This document shows positions 43,411 to 54,335 of a DNA stretch of 64,000 nucleotides, one piece after another. Origin of the DNA: Anas platyrhynchos (Eukaryota > Chordata > Aves > Anseriformes > Anatidae); assembly GCF_047663525.1 (NCBI RefSeq), contig NC_092591.1:33947001-34011000 (forward strand). Reading direction: 5' to 3'. A program made the translations under genes and the position numbers. The stretch's first letter is position 1, and each line of letters begins with the position of its first letter. The notes beneath the pieces were generated by a model. It was not told where the DNA came from. It saw only the letters and a list, made by a program, of their open reading frames with translations, and ran no database searches.

Positions 43411-43864
43411 ATGGCTGTGCAGGTGACGGTTCTGCCCTCCCCCAGGTGTCTGTTCGACGACCCCGTGCAGATCTGCGTGACAGGTCTCCTGCCGCAGCAG
43501 GAGGTCACCCTCAGAGCCTGCCTGGTGGACGAGGGTGGGGAGCTCTTCCAAGCCCACGCTCGCTACAGGGCTGGGAGCAGCGGGGAGCTCGACCTGACCC
43601 GCTCCCCAGCGCTGGGGGGCAGCTACTCGGGAGTGGAGCCTATGGGGCTGCTGTGGTCTCTGCGCTCCAAAACGCCCTATAAGCGGCTGGCAAAGAGGAA
43701 CGTCCTGACCCCTTTCTGTGTGGACTTGGAGGTGTATGAGGGCCACGGGGACATGAGCCGGTTGCTGGGAAAATGCACCCATGAGCGAAGTTTTTTAGCA
43801 GAGGGAGTGAAGAGGATTCCAGTCAGAGAAGGTCGGCTTAAAGCAACTCTCTTCCTCCCTCCTG
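43411..43864 (+). CDS. ACOT/BAAT-like exon 1
   Basis: GC-rich first coding exon with 151 codons and one extra base, covering the whole BAAT N-terminal domain. The donor gtgagt follows LFLPPG, the same exon junction position as in mammalian ACOT and BAAT genes (from memory). Confidence 0.9.
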
Positions 43865-46800
43865 GTGAGTTTTAATCCCGTTCTGGCTTTCCAGGTGTGA
43901 GTTGCATTGGGTACTGCAGCCCCTCAGCAAGCTGGCACACAGCCCCCGTTATGGTTCCCTCAGCTGGCACCGTGTCCAGCCACTACCATCCCCCCAGCAG
44001 CGCAGGGCAGCCACAAGCCTTGCCCAGGCGTTGCAGAGGCAGGGGTGCGGTGAGGGCAGGAGCGGCAACGCAAGGCATCTCCTGGCCTCAGCTGAGCAGG
44101 GAACAGGACCTCTCCTGGCTGAGGGACCTGGGGAAAAGTGTGCTTATTTCCCAGCTCTTCTGACAAGCTGAGAGGGCAGAGGCCCCTGGTTTTGGCCAGA
44201 GCTCTAAGGTAAGAAGCGAAGAGGTGAGGTGGCAGCAATGGGCTGGGGTCACAGCAGGTCTGGGCTACTCCAGCAGCTGCCACAGACTCTGGACTTGTGT
44301 CTCTTTCTCTCTCTTTGGCTTAGGAAGCCAAAGGAAGAAGTCTGTTCCTGCTCAGCTAAGCAGCTGAACTGCACGCGATAGTTAGAAAGAAGGGGGACAA
44401 ACAGGGAAGGCAAAGCCTTCCACAGACATCACATTTGCAAAGTTCTGTATAGAGACAAGGCTGAGACTGGATCCTGAGTAAGGCTCCAAGTCATGAAGTG
44501 TTTGTTTTCCTTGAGCAGTACTTAAATGTGAGTATCTTGCTCTGGAGCAAGTAAAAAGTCCTTTGCAGCTGCTGTGACACCAAATTTTGTTACAGAAAAT
44601 TTCAGCCGTATCTGGTGGTAAGAATGGGCAGAGCAGCAGCAGGAAATGGAAATTATACAGCTATGGAAGGAGAACTGAGAAGCCCAGAGGTGGTTACCCA
44701 GATCAGGCTGAAGCCTGAATTTGTGCACGTAGTAATGGTATTTGTTGATGCATTAAGTCAGGCGTTCCCTGCTTGGAAAAGCTGCTAGCACGGTTACTAA
44801 AAGAATGCACATAGTGATTGATACTGCACTTAAGTCAGTCCCCAGTGGCCTGACAACATCTAGGCCAATTTCAGCTGAAACTCGTGGTGGGAGAACAATG
44901 CACAAAATACAAACTTCCTATAATAAATTCCTAGGCAGGAGAAGAAATATCCAAATTAGTGTTCTTACGGGGCGAGAGGTGCTGTAAGGTGAACTCATCT
45001 TCATAATTACACAGCAGAGAGCTGACTAATGGAGAGGGACTGTGGAAACTAGGTTTCATACTCTGTGCTGCTCACAGAAATGCTTGGGATAATCCGTATA
45101 GGAGACAATCATACAAGAGAGGGAATAGTAATTTCTTTATAATCATCTCAGTTAATTAGGCTGGGAAAAAGAGTCCAGTTACATTGAGTGTGTGCCTCAG
45201 AATGAGAACCTGCATGTGTAAAGCTTCAGAGGGTGATTTCCTTTTGATATCTACAGTCTGGATGTGCGTTGAGGGGGTGCTACTGAAAAAGTAACTCTAG
45301 AAAGTTTTCTTTGTGAGCATGTATGTATATTTATCTCTCTGCAGGACCAGGACCATTCCCCGGACTTATCGATTTGTATGGATCTGGAGGAGGTCTTGTT
45401 GAATACAGAGCAAGTCTTCTGGCTAGCAGGGGCTTTGTGACTCTGGCTCTGGCTTACATGGCCTTTGAAGATCTGCCTGCTATGCCAGAGATTCTTGAAC
45501 TGGATTATTTTGAGGAGGCTGTACACTTTTTGCAGAAGCAGAAGCAGGTAGGAGATAAATAATGGTACTTTTTCTACTAGAAGCAACTCTCTAATTTCCT
45601 AATGTGAAACGCTGTATGTCACTGAATGCAGCTAAGTTTGTAAGATGTAAAAGGAGAGAGCATGTTCAGACAGTGTGATCTGAGGTGGAAAACAATGTGC
45701 CTCAACTCCAATTTTGCAAGTAGTTGGATAAAAGTTTTGCATAGCACCTTATGACAGTCCATGAAGTGTTGTGCAAATGAGTATTTGTATAATATTTATG
45801 TCAAAGCAGTTCCCAGACTAGAAGTGCAACTTCTTAAGCACAAGATCTTAAAAAAAAATAATAATAATAAAAAATAAATGTCTTTTTCTACTATTTCAGA
45901 GAGGTTTCTAATTCTGAGTAAGTTTCACAGGACAGTAATAAAATGCTGTAACAGCGGGATATCTTAACAGTTACAGTACTGGAGAGTATGCCATGTTTTA
46001 AGAAGCTGGGGCGGTATTAGGATATGTATGTGGGATGAAAAAACACTTTTATGGCAATATATCATAATGCTTAAGCCAATAGAGACCAAGAGAAACTAAA
46101 TATAATTTAAGCTTTGAACGCAATGCTTCTTAACGTGATTTTCATTTCACAAAGTTAATCCTGTAAGCCCAGGATATGAGTAGTTCATAATGGCTGTTTC
46201 ATAACTGTTGGTGTTGTTCCTCATCAAGCTGTAAAACTTCCAGAGTATCTTACAAGATGCACATTACAATGTGAATTTGGTGTGAAGAGCCCTCACTATA
46301 AATAAGTTGATTTAAACAATTAGGCTTACTCGGCCCCAAGTGCCTTGTGTTCCAAGACAAAACAGAAGATAACAGGTCAGCTGTAGGAGAGTATGAAAAA
46401 ACAATGGCAAGAAAGAAAATCGATGCACATAAACCCATGAAAAATTGGTTTTCCACAAGGGGCTTAAAGAGAGCAAGCTGGGATGAGCTTTTGGAGGCAA
46501 GAGCAATAAAATGTACAGTACTGAGAGAAAGTGTCAAGCCAGGATGCAGAAGAAGCAAAAGGCTTTATCTATGGAGTTCTTCAGGAAGAAAAAGTGCTAC
46601 AGGGGAAGAAATGCTGAGGAGTTGCAGAATTCATGCTCATTCTTGTGGAGGTTCAGCAAAGGGACCAATATGGGGGAGAGAGAACATGAACAGAGAAAGG
46701 GTAAAAAGATTTTAATCATACAAGGAATAAGGAAGCAGAAGAGGGGGGAGGTGTTATGTCAGCCCAGGATATGAGTAGTTGGTAATGGTTGTTCCATAAC

Positions 46801-47413
46801 TGTGTTTCAGGTGAAGGATACTGGGATTGGCGTTTTGGGCTTGTCTAAAGGAGCTGACCTAGCCCTTTCCATGGCCACCTTCCTACCTGGCATCAAGGCA
46901 GCTGTCAGCATATCTGGAAGTGGTTTTAATTCTTTCATTCCCCTGCGGGGGGATGGCTTCACTATTCCTCCCCACCCATATGATCTGGGGAGGATGAAGA
47001 CCAGTAAGGAGTCCGACCTAGTAGATTTTTCAGAAATCCTAGATGATCACAGGGACCCCGCAACGTGGCACTGTCGCATTCCCATGGAGAGGTCCTTGGC
47101 AAAGTTCCTCTTCTTGTCAGGGCTGGATGACACGAACTGGAAGAGTGACCTCTATTGCCAGGACGCTGTTCAGCGCCTTCGGCACTGTGGACGGAAGGTG
47201 GAGTTTTGCTCCTATTCTGGAGCAGGGCACCTCCTGGAGCCACCATACCTGCCTCTGTGCCAGGCTTCCATCCACAAAGTGCTTGGGCTATTCGTGCAGT
47301 GGGGAGGACAATGGAAGGAACACGCCAAAGCCCAAGAAGATGCGTGGCACAGGATACAGGCTTTTTTCTGGCAACACTTGATGGACTCGGATACTCCTAA
47401 GAGCAATCTGTAG
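43411..47413 (+). CDS. ACOT/BAAT-family acyl-CoA thioesterase-like enzyme (3 exons)
   Basis: This family hydrolyses acyl-CoA thioesters (ACOT1/2/4/6) or transfers the acyl group to glycine/taurine (BAAT, rodent ACNAT). Three exons join in phase into 419 codons plus TAG, the usual family length (about 420). Residues about 12-140 form the BAAT N-terminal beta domain ([47 protein letters not shown]). The rest is an alpha/beta hydrolase: [20 protein letters not shown], nucleophile Ser231 in GLSKGAD, Asp325 or 326 in SGLDDTNW, His359 in [11 protein letters not shown] Ser nucleophile, rather than BAAT's Cys, favours thioesterase, but ACNAT-like transferase activity is not excluded. The C-terminus Ser-Asn-Leu resembles a weak PTS1, suggesting peroxisomes. 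The ATG at 43,411 was chosen because [19 protein letters not shown] aligns with family N-termini. An in-frame upstream ATG at 43,063 would add 116 unmatched residues. Confidence 0.9.
45345..45547 (+). CDS. ACOT/BAAT-like exon 2
   Basis: The acceptor is tctctctgcag and the donor gtagga. It encodes [20 protein letters not shown] and [20 protein letters not shown], then [20 protein letters not shown] and HFLQKQKQ, closely matching family members. Confidence 0.93.
46162..46208 (+). repeat. 47-bp direct repeat, left copy
   Basis: Core tgt-agcccaggatatgagtag. It matches 46,757-46,803 with about 5 mismatches over 47 bases. The two copies bracket 548 bases of the second ACOT-like intron. Confidence 0.9.
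46757..46803 (+). repeat. 47-bp direct repeat, right copy at the splice acceptor
   Basis: The right copy begins tgtcagcccaggatatgagt and ends 7 bases before the AG that starts exon 3, so it supplies part of the branch/acceptor region. It is preceded by a purine-rich run (about 46,731-46,752). Confidence 0.9.
46811..47413 (+). CDS. ACOT/BAAT-like exon 3 (catalytic triad, stop)
   Basis: The acceptor is tgtgtttcag, 7 bases past a 47-bp repeat copy. Two hundred codons carry the Ser/Asp/His triad and end PKSNL then TAG. Late conserved blocks include [17 protein letters not shown] and [17 protein letters not shown]. Confidence 0.93.
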   Translation: MKDTGIGVLGLSKGADLALSMATFLPGIKAAVSISGSGFNSFIPLRGDGFTIPPHPYDLGRMKTSKESDLVDFSEILDDHRDPATWHCRIPMERSLAKFLFLSGLDDTNWKSDLYCQDAVQRLRHCGRKVEFCSYSGAGHLLEPPYLPLCQASIHKVLGLFVQWGGQWKEHAKAQEDAWHRIQAFFWQHLMDSDTPKSNL

Positions 47414-47922
47414 TAGAAGTGTTGCTGTCAGCTACGGTGGCAGGGTTCGTATTTAATTTCTCACTGTATTAGGGCCAGAATCCTGGGAAACTATTCAAAG
47501 CTTCCTAGCCTACCTCTCTCTAAACACCATTGTTGCATAATTGTATGTTTTCATTTCTCAAATAATTTCCTGTTTTTGAGTTGAATTTTAAGTGTCATCT
47601 GTCCCCAGCTACATCATAGACTGGTGCCATCTGATCTGTCTGTGCTGGAGCCATCAGTGAGAGCCCACCATCCTGTCAAGCAGACTGTGTTTGTGCCAAG
47701 CTGTCTTTGCTTTCAGCCTCCAGCCCTCTTCCTTGGTAGCAGGAAATACTCTCAAAGGCGGAGACCTTCATTGAATTATTCAGTATTACACCTTTAATTA
47801 CCCCAAATATAAACAGTGGTTTCTCAGGGCAATACATCAGTACATTTATTCACCTTTCTTCTTGGTATGTCATTTTCTCACATTCTTTAGTAAAAAAGAT
47901 GCTACAGTTCTGATGTGAACTG

Positions 47923-47928
47923 AATAAA
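47923..47928 (+). terminator. First poly(A) signal of the ACOT/BAAT-like gene
   Basis: AATAAA in ctgaataaagaggc, about 510 bases past the stop. Confidence 0.6.
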
Positions 47929-48086
47929 GAGGCACTCTTCTGACTTATTCTGAAGTGCAGTGAGAATGTTTTTTTCTGGTACTTCAAAACCCAGAAGAAA
48001 TTAATCTTACCCTGGCTACACTGGTTGTATCTCCTGCTGACTCCAGCTACCTTACATGTCAGATGAAAGTTTGCACTGTGCTACTC

Positions 48087-48092
48087 AATAAA
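48087..48092 (+). terminator. Second poly(A) signal of the ACOT/BAAT-like gene
   Basis: AATAAA followed by TG-rich sequence (gtgtacgtgtgtatg), a plausible downstream element and so perhaps the stronger of the two sites. Confidence 0.6.
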
Positions 48093-48110
48093 TACAACGT
48101 GTACGTGTGT

Positions 48111-51100
48111 ATGTACACTTTACTTGAAATCATCTGAATGAAGTCTTCGAAGACTGTCTGTATGCCTGTAAATGCACAGGCAGCAATCTGGTGCAGTCAC
48201 AAACTATCCCTTCACCTGGCTGAAGAGTTTCTGTACAGGAGTCCTCACCTCTTGTCAGGAACAAGAATGGGGGAGTTTGCAGATGGGTTCTGCACAGTGC
48301 TGAAGATGGGGGTGATGCAGGTGCGTTAAGTACCCGCTTTTGAAACTTGAAGCTTAGTTTATCCCTGTTTTGGGGAGGAAGAATAACGCCATGGCTGCTG
48401 CTGAGTTTCCAGGAGCCCTGTGGAGCGGAGTGTCTGCCCTGTCTTCCTGCTACATCAGAAAGCTGTGGGCTCACTGGCAGCTAGGAAATGCCACACCGAA
48501 GAGAGGACTGATGCTGCCTTCTGGGGAAATGCACATTAACCCGCCCTCTGCTGAGGCCCAGGCATGGTGGGGACAGCTGGGATGTACCTCTGTACCTCTT
48601 GCAATTGCAGGGTACCAGCAGACAGCAGCTTGCTGACATTTTCCAGGGATCTCATGGTATCAGCTGAGCAAATTTGCCTCCTGAAGCAGTCAAAGCTCCC
48701 ATTCTGACCCCAGGAGGTGGGGGTCCATCAGGATTTCTGTTATTACCTCTTCATCTCTCTTTGTGCTCTGTGTGCCTTGTGTCCTGCACAAATTGTGCTG
48801 GTTGTAAATGTTTAGTGAGTGGGTGGGACCTGACAGAAGAGCAATGTGTAGCACCAAGGGAAATCAAACACATTTGAGCAGTGCAGTTTGGGTAAGGGAC
48901 ATTTTCTTTTCCCTCATCTGTCTGTTTTATTAAAGCTGTCAGAAAACCCTGGGTTGTCCATCCAGATTTGTCTCCGACTCGGGCCACTGTGCTGCGAGAT
49001 TCTCTGGAAGGTGAATAATTTTGTTCTGTTTTTACTGAACACAGCGAGGTTTATGCAGTACAGTGTGTTTTCTGGGACAACACACTATTTTAATCTCTTC
49101 TGAGATGAAGATGAACTTTCTCAGCCTTCAATGGGCAGTTTACAGACCTGTGTTTTGAATTAGAATATTGTGAGCTTCTGAGAAAATAGATTTCCTTTAA
49201 CTATAGGAAACTGCAGGTAAAAGGAAAAATACTTTGGGCCAGCAGAGGAACAATGGGTCAGTGATGCTTGCTTATAGTCTGTTATGTTGCTGGTTTCAGC
49301 ATTCACATTCAAGGAAATCATTGCTGCAACAAGGGGAGGGAGGGAGCTGCGGGGTGATCCTGGAGATGACAGCACCGCATAAAACCTCTTTGTTGGTCTG
49401 AAATGAAAGCTTTGCTGTCCAGTTGAAGCCCATTTATTTACCACTTGGATGGCAGCTGGCAAGAAAAGGTCGAAAAGGCTGATTAAGCAGCAAGAAGGAC
49501 TGAAAAAGCTGATTTAGCTGAGCAGCTCTGTGCCATATACAAACAAGAAAATAGGTCAGCCAACGTAGTTGTACGGGGTATTCATTTTAAATCATCTGGC
49601 CTCTTTAGAAACTTGGTTTTGAAACTTATCTTCAGGAAATGGAAGCTGGAAGGAGACTAACATCGAGTAATTGGAAATGGCCTAATTTCAATACAATGCT
49701 TCTGCTTGTTCTTGAGCATGTTCTGCAGTGACAGAGCTTTGAATTGTTAACATTTCTTCTGCTGAAGGGGTGAGTTAGGCGAGTGGGGCTAAGACGACAT
49801 TTTTCCAAGGTAGTGGCAAAGATTGTACTAATCACAGCTTGTAAAGTCAGGCGGCTTTGTGTACTTTCTCCAGGGTTAGAGATGACAGACATTATTCAAG
49901 AACAATGTGAAAGTTACAATTTAATTAAAGTTAATAGATCTTCAGCTGCAAAAGAGACCATGCCAAGCACAACTGATAAAAGTAATAAAAAGGGGACGGG
50001 GAAAGCGGTACTTGTACTCTGCTTCTAATTGAAAAGTGCTTCAGATGAAATAGCAGATCAAAAAAATAGCCTGAACCAAAAGATCTTGGCTTGATGCTTT
50101 TATCAGTCCTTTCATTTAGCACTGCATATCTTAATAAGAAGAATTTGTGACATAGCTCCTCAGAAACTGAGAGGCAATCTTCTCACATGTAAGCTGATAC
50201 AGGAGAGGTGAAATATCTTTGAGAAGGTACCTATACATCAAGTCCTATGTCTCTGCAGTAGTGGCTATTTGAGACTTCAGTGGCATTTTGCTAGGATCCG
50301 CACAGAACAAGGAGATTTCAGTGCAAATGTGCTCCTGTAACAGCAGGAGCTTCTGACCTGGCAGAAGCAGGGATGCTGGATGGCTTCTGCAAGCAAGCTT
50401 CTTCCATAGGCTCAGGGCAGAAGGTTTGAAGTGAAAGTTGAGAATATGTGAGGTGTAATTAGAAGTGCTCTTTCCCCATCCTGCTGTCACAAGACAGTTT
50501 CTGTCCTCTGTGTTTGGCAGCGTAAAGACTATCAGGGACTTTATTTTTTTTAATTCAAAGCTTGCCCAGTTCTCTAATACGTTACCAGGTCATGTGTTAT
50601 CAAACTCTAGGATAGGACCACCATTCAATGACAAAAATCAAAATTTTGGCTATGGTAGCATTTTGCTAAGAAATGTGTAATTCTACCATTTCAGAAAAAA
50701 AAAAAAAAATCACCATTCTGCACTTTTTAGTGCTTCGTGTATGTCATTTGGAAATGGAATCTGAGCCAAGTGTAGTATTCAGTGCAGAAAAGGCGATATT
50801 CTGACTGAAGCTTGGCTAGAAGGAAAATTAATGCTTCCAATGAACTAACGCTCTCTGCAGCAATTTCTGTAAAACATCACTGTCATTTATCATTGTCCAG
50901 ACAAAATACAGGGATTCTAAAACTCACTGTTTTTTCAGTCTTTAAAAACTGGCTGTGCAAAATGTACATTAAACATAAAAATGTCTGTGCCCTGACTCTA
51001 GCTACCACTTAGAGAAAATAATTAAATGAGTTGCATTCTGTTAATTTAGGCTTATATCTTTTCAGTGTCTTAAGCCACTGAATATTTAACACCTAAATTT

Positions 51101-52394
51101 AGGCTAAATTTATGTCTACATTAAAGTCACTTTAGTTAAAACTTGTGGTTTCCTGTTCCAGGCTGTTGAAGAACGCCTTGCTGCCCAAAGGGACAGCCAT
51201 GCTGTTTTCCTGCTTGCTGATCAGAAACCTGATCCTGCAAAAAACAAAAACAAGATGAAACAAACAAACAAAAAACAAACCAACCAACCAAACAAACAAA
51301 AAAAAAGGAGATTAAAAAAAAGGAGATTAGCTTGTTCAGAGGAGGAAGTAGCAGGAACATGCACTGGGGTATCAGGTGAGCCTTTTGGGGTTGCTGTGGC
51401 ACTCTGCCAATCCAAGATAACTGAGTAACTCTAGCAGAGCTTTTGGTTCTGTTTGTAATAACTGATCCAGCTGATTCTAAATTCTGCTGCAGTAATCAGC
51501 TGGTTTGATCTTGTCATTGGAGCCAGTAGGTCACAGAACAGCCAAGGCTAGGTAAAGAGCCAAGTGTTGTCTCAAAAGACAAACTGTTACAACCGAGCAA
51601 GAACAAAACACCGGAGAAGCCATTAGGCACACCAGCAGAACACAGCTATCTGTAGAGCATTCTTGTTCATAGCCAGCTCGCTCAACTTTACATTTCTGTT
51701 GACAGAAATTGCAAAATGCCAGCAGTCCCAGGAAGACCAGGTTCCCTTCCTGTGTGACATCAGAGAAGTACACAGGTGACAGCTCAATTTGTACATCAAG
51801 ATGTATAAAAGTGATGCAGTTTGTCTTGGAGTGAGATAAAAGGGCAAATCTTTCAGTCTGCTATCTCTGATGCTCTGTGAGAATCTCCTATGCAGGTTAG
51901 GTGGCTGTTAGATTGATAAATATGTGCACTGGTTGAGCCGCCTCTGTTCACAAATTCTGGATGCTAAGGCTAAAAATTCAAGTAGGAAGCACTGCCTTTG
52001 AGGTCAGACCTTGACACTGCAGAATTTGGGAATGACCATGTGAGCTGGACTCACTGCATTTGGCCTGCTACCAGCCATCGCTCACTGCCAAACACTGAGT
52101 GTGACACAAATACCAGGCTTCTGTGCTCCTTTGTGCTACTGACAGAATATTGCTAATGCTAGATTTAAATCCTCAATTAGATAAAAATGTATCTGTCCTT
52201 TACTCCAACCACTTCAACTGTGTTTCCCATTGGTCCTCAAAGCATCTTTGATTTTATAAAGACTGTGAATGTGTTGAGAATGGTCCCCCACTCTGATTAA
52301 ATGCTGCACAAACAAACCCACTCTGTGTGACCACACCAGTGCTTCAGAGACCCAGAACCACAAATCATATGAGCCTGGAAGAGGGTTCTGGAGA
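48111..52394. other. Intergenic, no supported gene
   Basis: Six-frame reading gives only short unrelated open frames, none with family motifs or linked splice sites. The only structure noted is the A-rich simple sequence near 51,255. Confidence 0.55.
51255..51325 (+). repeat. A-rich simple sequence (aaac/aacc units)
   Basis: Runs of acaaac and ccaacc units, then A9 and A8 runs each followed by ggagatta. Low complexity; no gene. Confidence 0.8.
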
Positions 52395-52505
52395 ATTACC
52401 ACAACAGACTTGTCCTGTTCCTACACTCTTCTGTGGACATCTTTTTTGACCACTGGCAGAGCCAGGATGCTGGGCTAGATGGTCTTCTGGGCTGAAGCAG
52501 GGAAA
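52395..52505 (+). mobile_element. CR1-like 3' tail
   Basis: The sequence gaccactggcagagccagga followed by tgctgggctagatggtcttc and tgggctgaagcag resembles the CR1 3' end (ggagacaggatactgggctagatgga...). Only about 110 bases are convincing; the upstream limit is unclear. Confidence 0.55.
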
Positions 52506-53739
52506 TCAGTTCTTGTTTGTGTGTTTGTTTGTATGTGATTATTTATTTTTTATATTTTGATTACTGTGAATTTGTTTGCTTTTGTAATGGAGTTCTGTTT
52601 CAGATTTTCAGAAGTCTCACACCACGTTCTGCTTCAGTAAACAAAGTACACGCCAGCTACTTCCCCCTGTTCATGCTCTGGCACATAATCCCACCTACTT
52701 GTTCCTAAATTCTACACTTTACTGCAAAGCAATAGGTGAAAAGAAACCTCAGCAACTGTGAAGGAAAAAATAGGGCTTGCTCATGTGCAGTGATAATGAA
52801 TGATTAGAAAATGCAATAATCACCTGGTGCAAAGAGAGCAAACATGAGCAAAGCAGAGGAAGAGGTTTTGATTTTCCTTATGACACCTTGTCATTTGTTT
52901 CTTGTGAGGGTTAGGAGCTTTTTCTTATTTTGATATAACACACCATGAGTCAGTGTTAAGGTGCCTTTAATTAGAACCTCAAAATGCTCAGCAGATTCTC
53001 ACCTGTTTCTAGTGTGGAGACAGACCTATCTTGGCCATCTGTCACATCAAGGATTTAATCAAGGTGTCTTTTATTTCCAGGGGAACTTACATGATACTAA
53101 TATTCTTGAAGATGGGAATTTCTAGATGATGTGCACAAGAGGAATAATCCTTTTCAGTTTGGAGCAAGAGTGGGTTAGGAGCAGCTGAACTGTACACAAG
53201 TCATGTGGTATTAAGTCAGGAGCAACCTCTTGGTCCTTCCATGCAGCACCTGGGGCATTCCTCTTTCTTGTGATAGAAGTAGCAGTGTCTAAATGAGAAT
53301 AAATTAAATATTTTTGGTATCTTTCTCACTTGACAGAGACCTGGTTGTTATATCAAGTGGACACCAACTCTCAGTAAACCCTCCATTGAATCCCCAGCAT
53401 GCAGCCCTGGGCTGCTGTCAAGGGCTGCAGAGAGAACATGCTGCTTTATCTTCGGGGATGTTCCAGTGGAGTGTGTGCTGTCTGTTGGAAGTGGAGCATG
53501 ATTATGTTGTTCTCCAGTGAAAGGTATGTTTCAAAGGTCCTTATTTGCTGATAAGGGCATCTTTTCATCAGTCAAATCAAGTTTGTAATTGGCAATTCAT
53601 ATATAGAGGGGCTTCTTCTCTCAATTGGGGTACAATTTATGCAGATAAAAATAAGTCTTTGTGGTGTAGTTAGAGGATTTGGGGGTCCATGAGGGGTAAT
53701 TGCTTTTCAAAAACCACCTTTTAAAAGCCCTGAAGCAGG
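52506..53739. other. Intergenic, no supported gene
   Basis: No coding pattern recognised. A short open frame after an acceptor-like site near 53,335 has no family match. Confidence 0.5.
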
Positions 53740-54212
53740 CAATCCCACTGTGTTGCAAGTAAAGCAAACAAGGCAGAAGACCTGCCTGGCTGAACAGAGA
53801 ACTCTGCCTGTGGAAAAAAAACTCTTAGGGTGGAAAAAGAAAATATATGACCGCTGGAAGAAAGGTCTGGCTTCACAGTGAGAGTACAGAGCAGCAGCTC
53901 ACCTCTGCAGGGAGAAAACGAGAAAAGCCAAAGCCCAACTTGAGTTGACATTGGCCACCGTGGTGTCAGACAACAAAAAAGGCTTTTTCAAGTATGTCCA
54001 AAGCAAGAGGAGGTCAAATGAAAACACTGTACTGATACTTGGAGACAACGGTCATCTGACAAATAAGGAAGAGAAAAAGGCAGAGGCATTTAATGTATTT
54101 TTTGTTTGTTTGTTTGTTTGTTTCAGTATTTAACAGTAACACATCTGGGGCTGTCTGGAGCTCAGAGTTGGAGGACCATGACTGGGGGAGCAGTGACTTC
54201 CATCTCTGGTAA
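53740..54212 (+). mobile_element. CR1 LINE ORF2 fragment (decayed)
   Basis: Translated pieces match the CR1 ORF2 region between the endonuclease and reverse transcriptase. They are GRRPAWLNREL (about 53,772), then in another frame WKKKIYDRWKKGLASQ, a TGA, EYRAAAHLCREKTRKAKAQL, ELTLATVVSDNKKGFFKYVQ, and SKRRSNENTVLILGDNGHLT followed by KAEAFNVFF. A further frame gives SSELEDHDWGSSDF. At least one frameshift and one stop make it non-functional. A TTTG microsatellite interrupts it at 54,102-54,124. The protein comparison is from memory. Confidence 0.85.
54102..54124 (+). repeat. TTTG microsatellite
   Basis: About five to six TTTG units inside the CR1 fragment. Confidence 0.9.
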
Positions 54213-54301
54213 CCAAAACTGTAAGGGAATAGCTGCATGGGGAAAAGTAAGGAGAGACATGTTGATAAGTCAATATGTCTGGTTATTTTTTTCCTGCAAC
54301 T

Positions 54302-54335
54302 TTTCATTAAATATTTATTTATTTATTTATTTTAA
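54302..54335 (+). repeat. ATTT microsatellite
   Basis: Short run of TTTA/ATTT units (aatatttatttatttatttatt core split by minor changes) just past the CR1 fragment. Confidence 0.8.

Larger units (their letters stand above)
47414..48110 (+). other. ACOT/BAAT-like 3'UTR (inferred)
   Basis: Non-coding sequence from the TAG to just past two AATAAA hexamers (47,923 and 48,087). Either may be the real end. Confidence 0.6.

Noticed and set aside
43122-43782. Minus-strand open frames of 128 and 155 codons
   Set aside because: They are reverse shadows of the GC-rich ACOT-like exon 1, which has clear family motifs on the + strand.
46347-46715. 122-codon open frame between the 47-bp repeats
   Set aside because: No family similarity and no start context; kept only as part of the repeat-bracketed interval.
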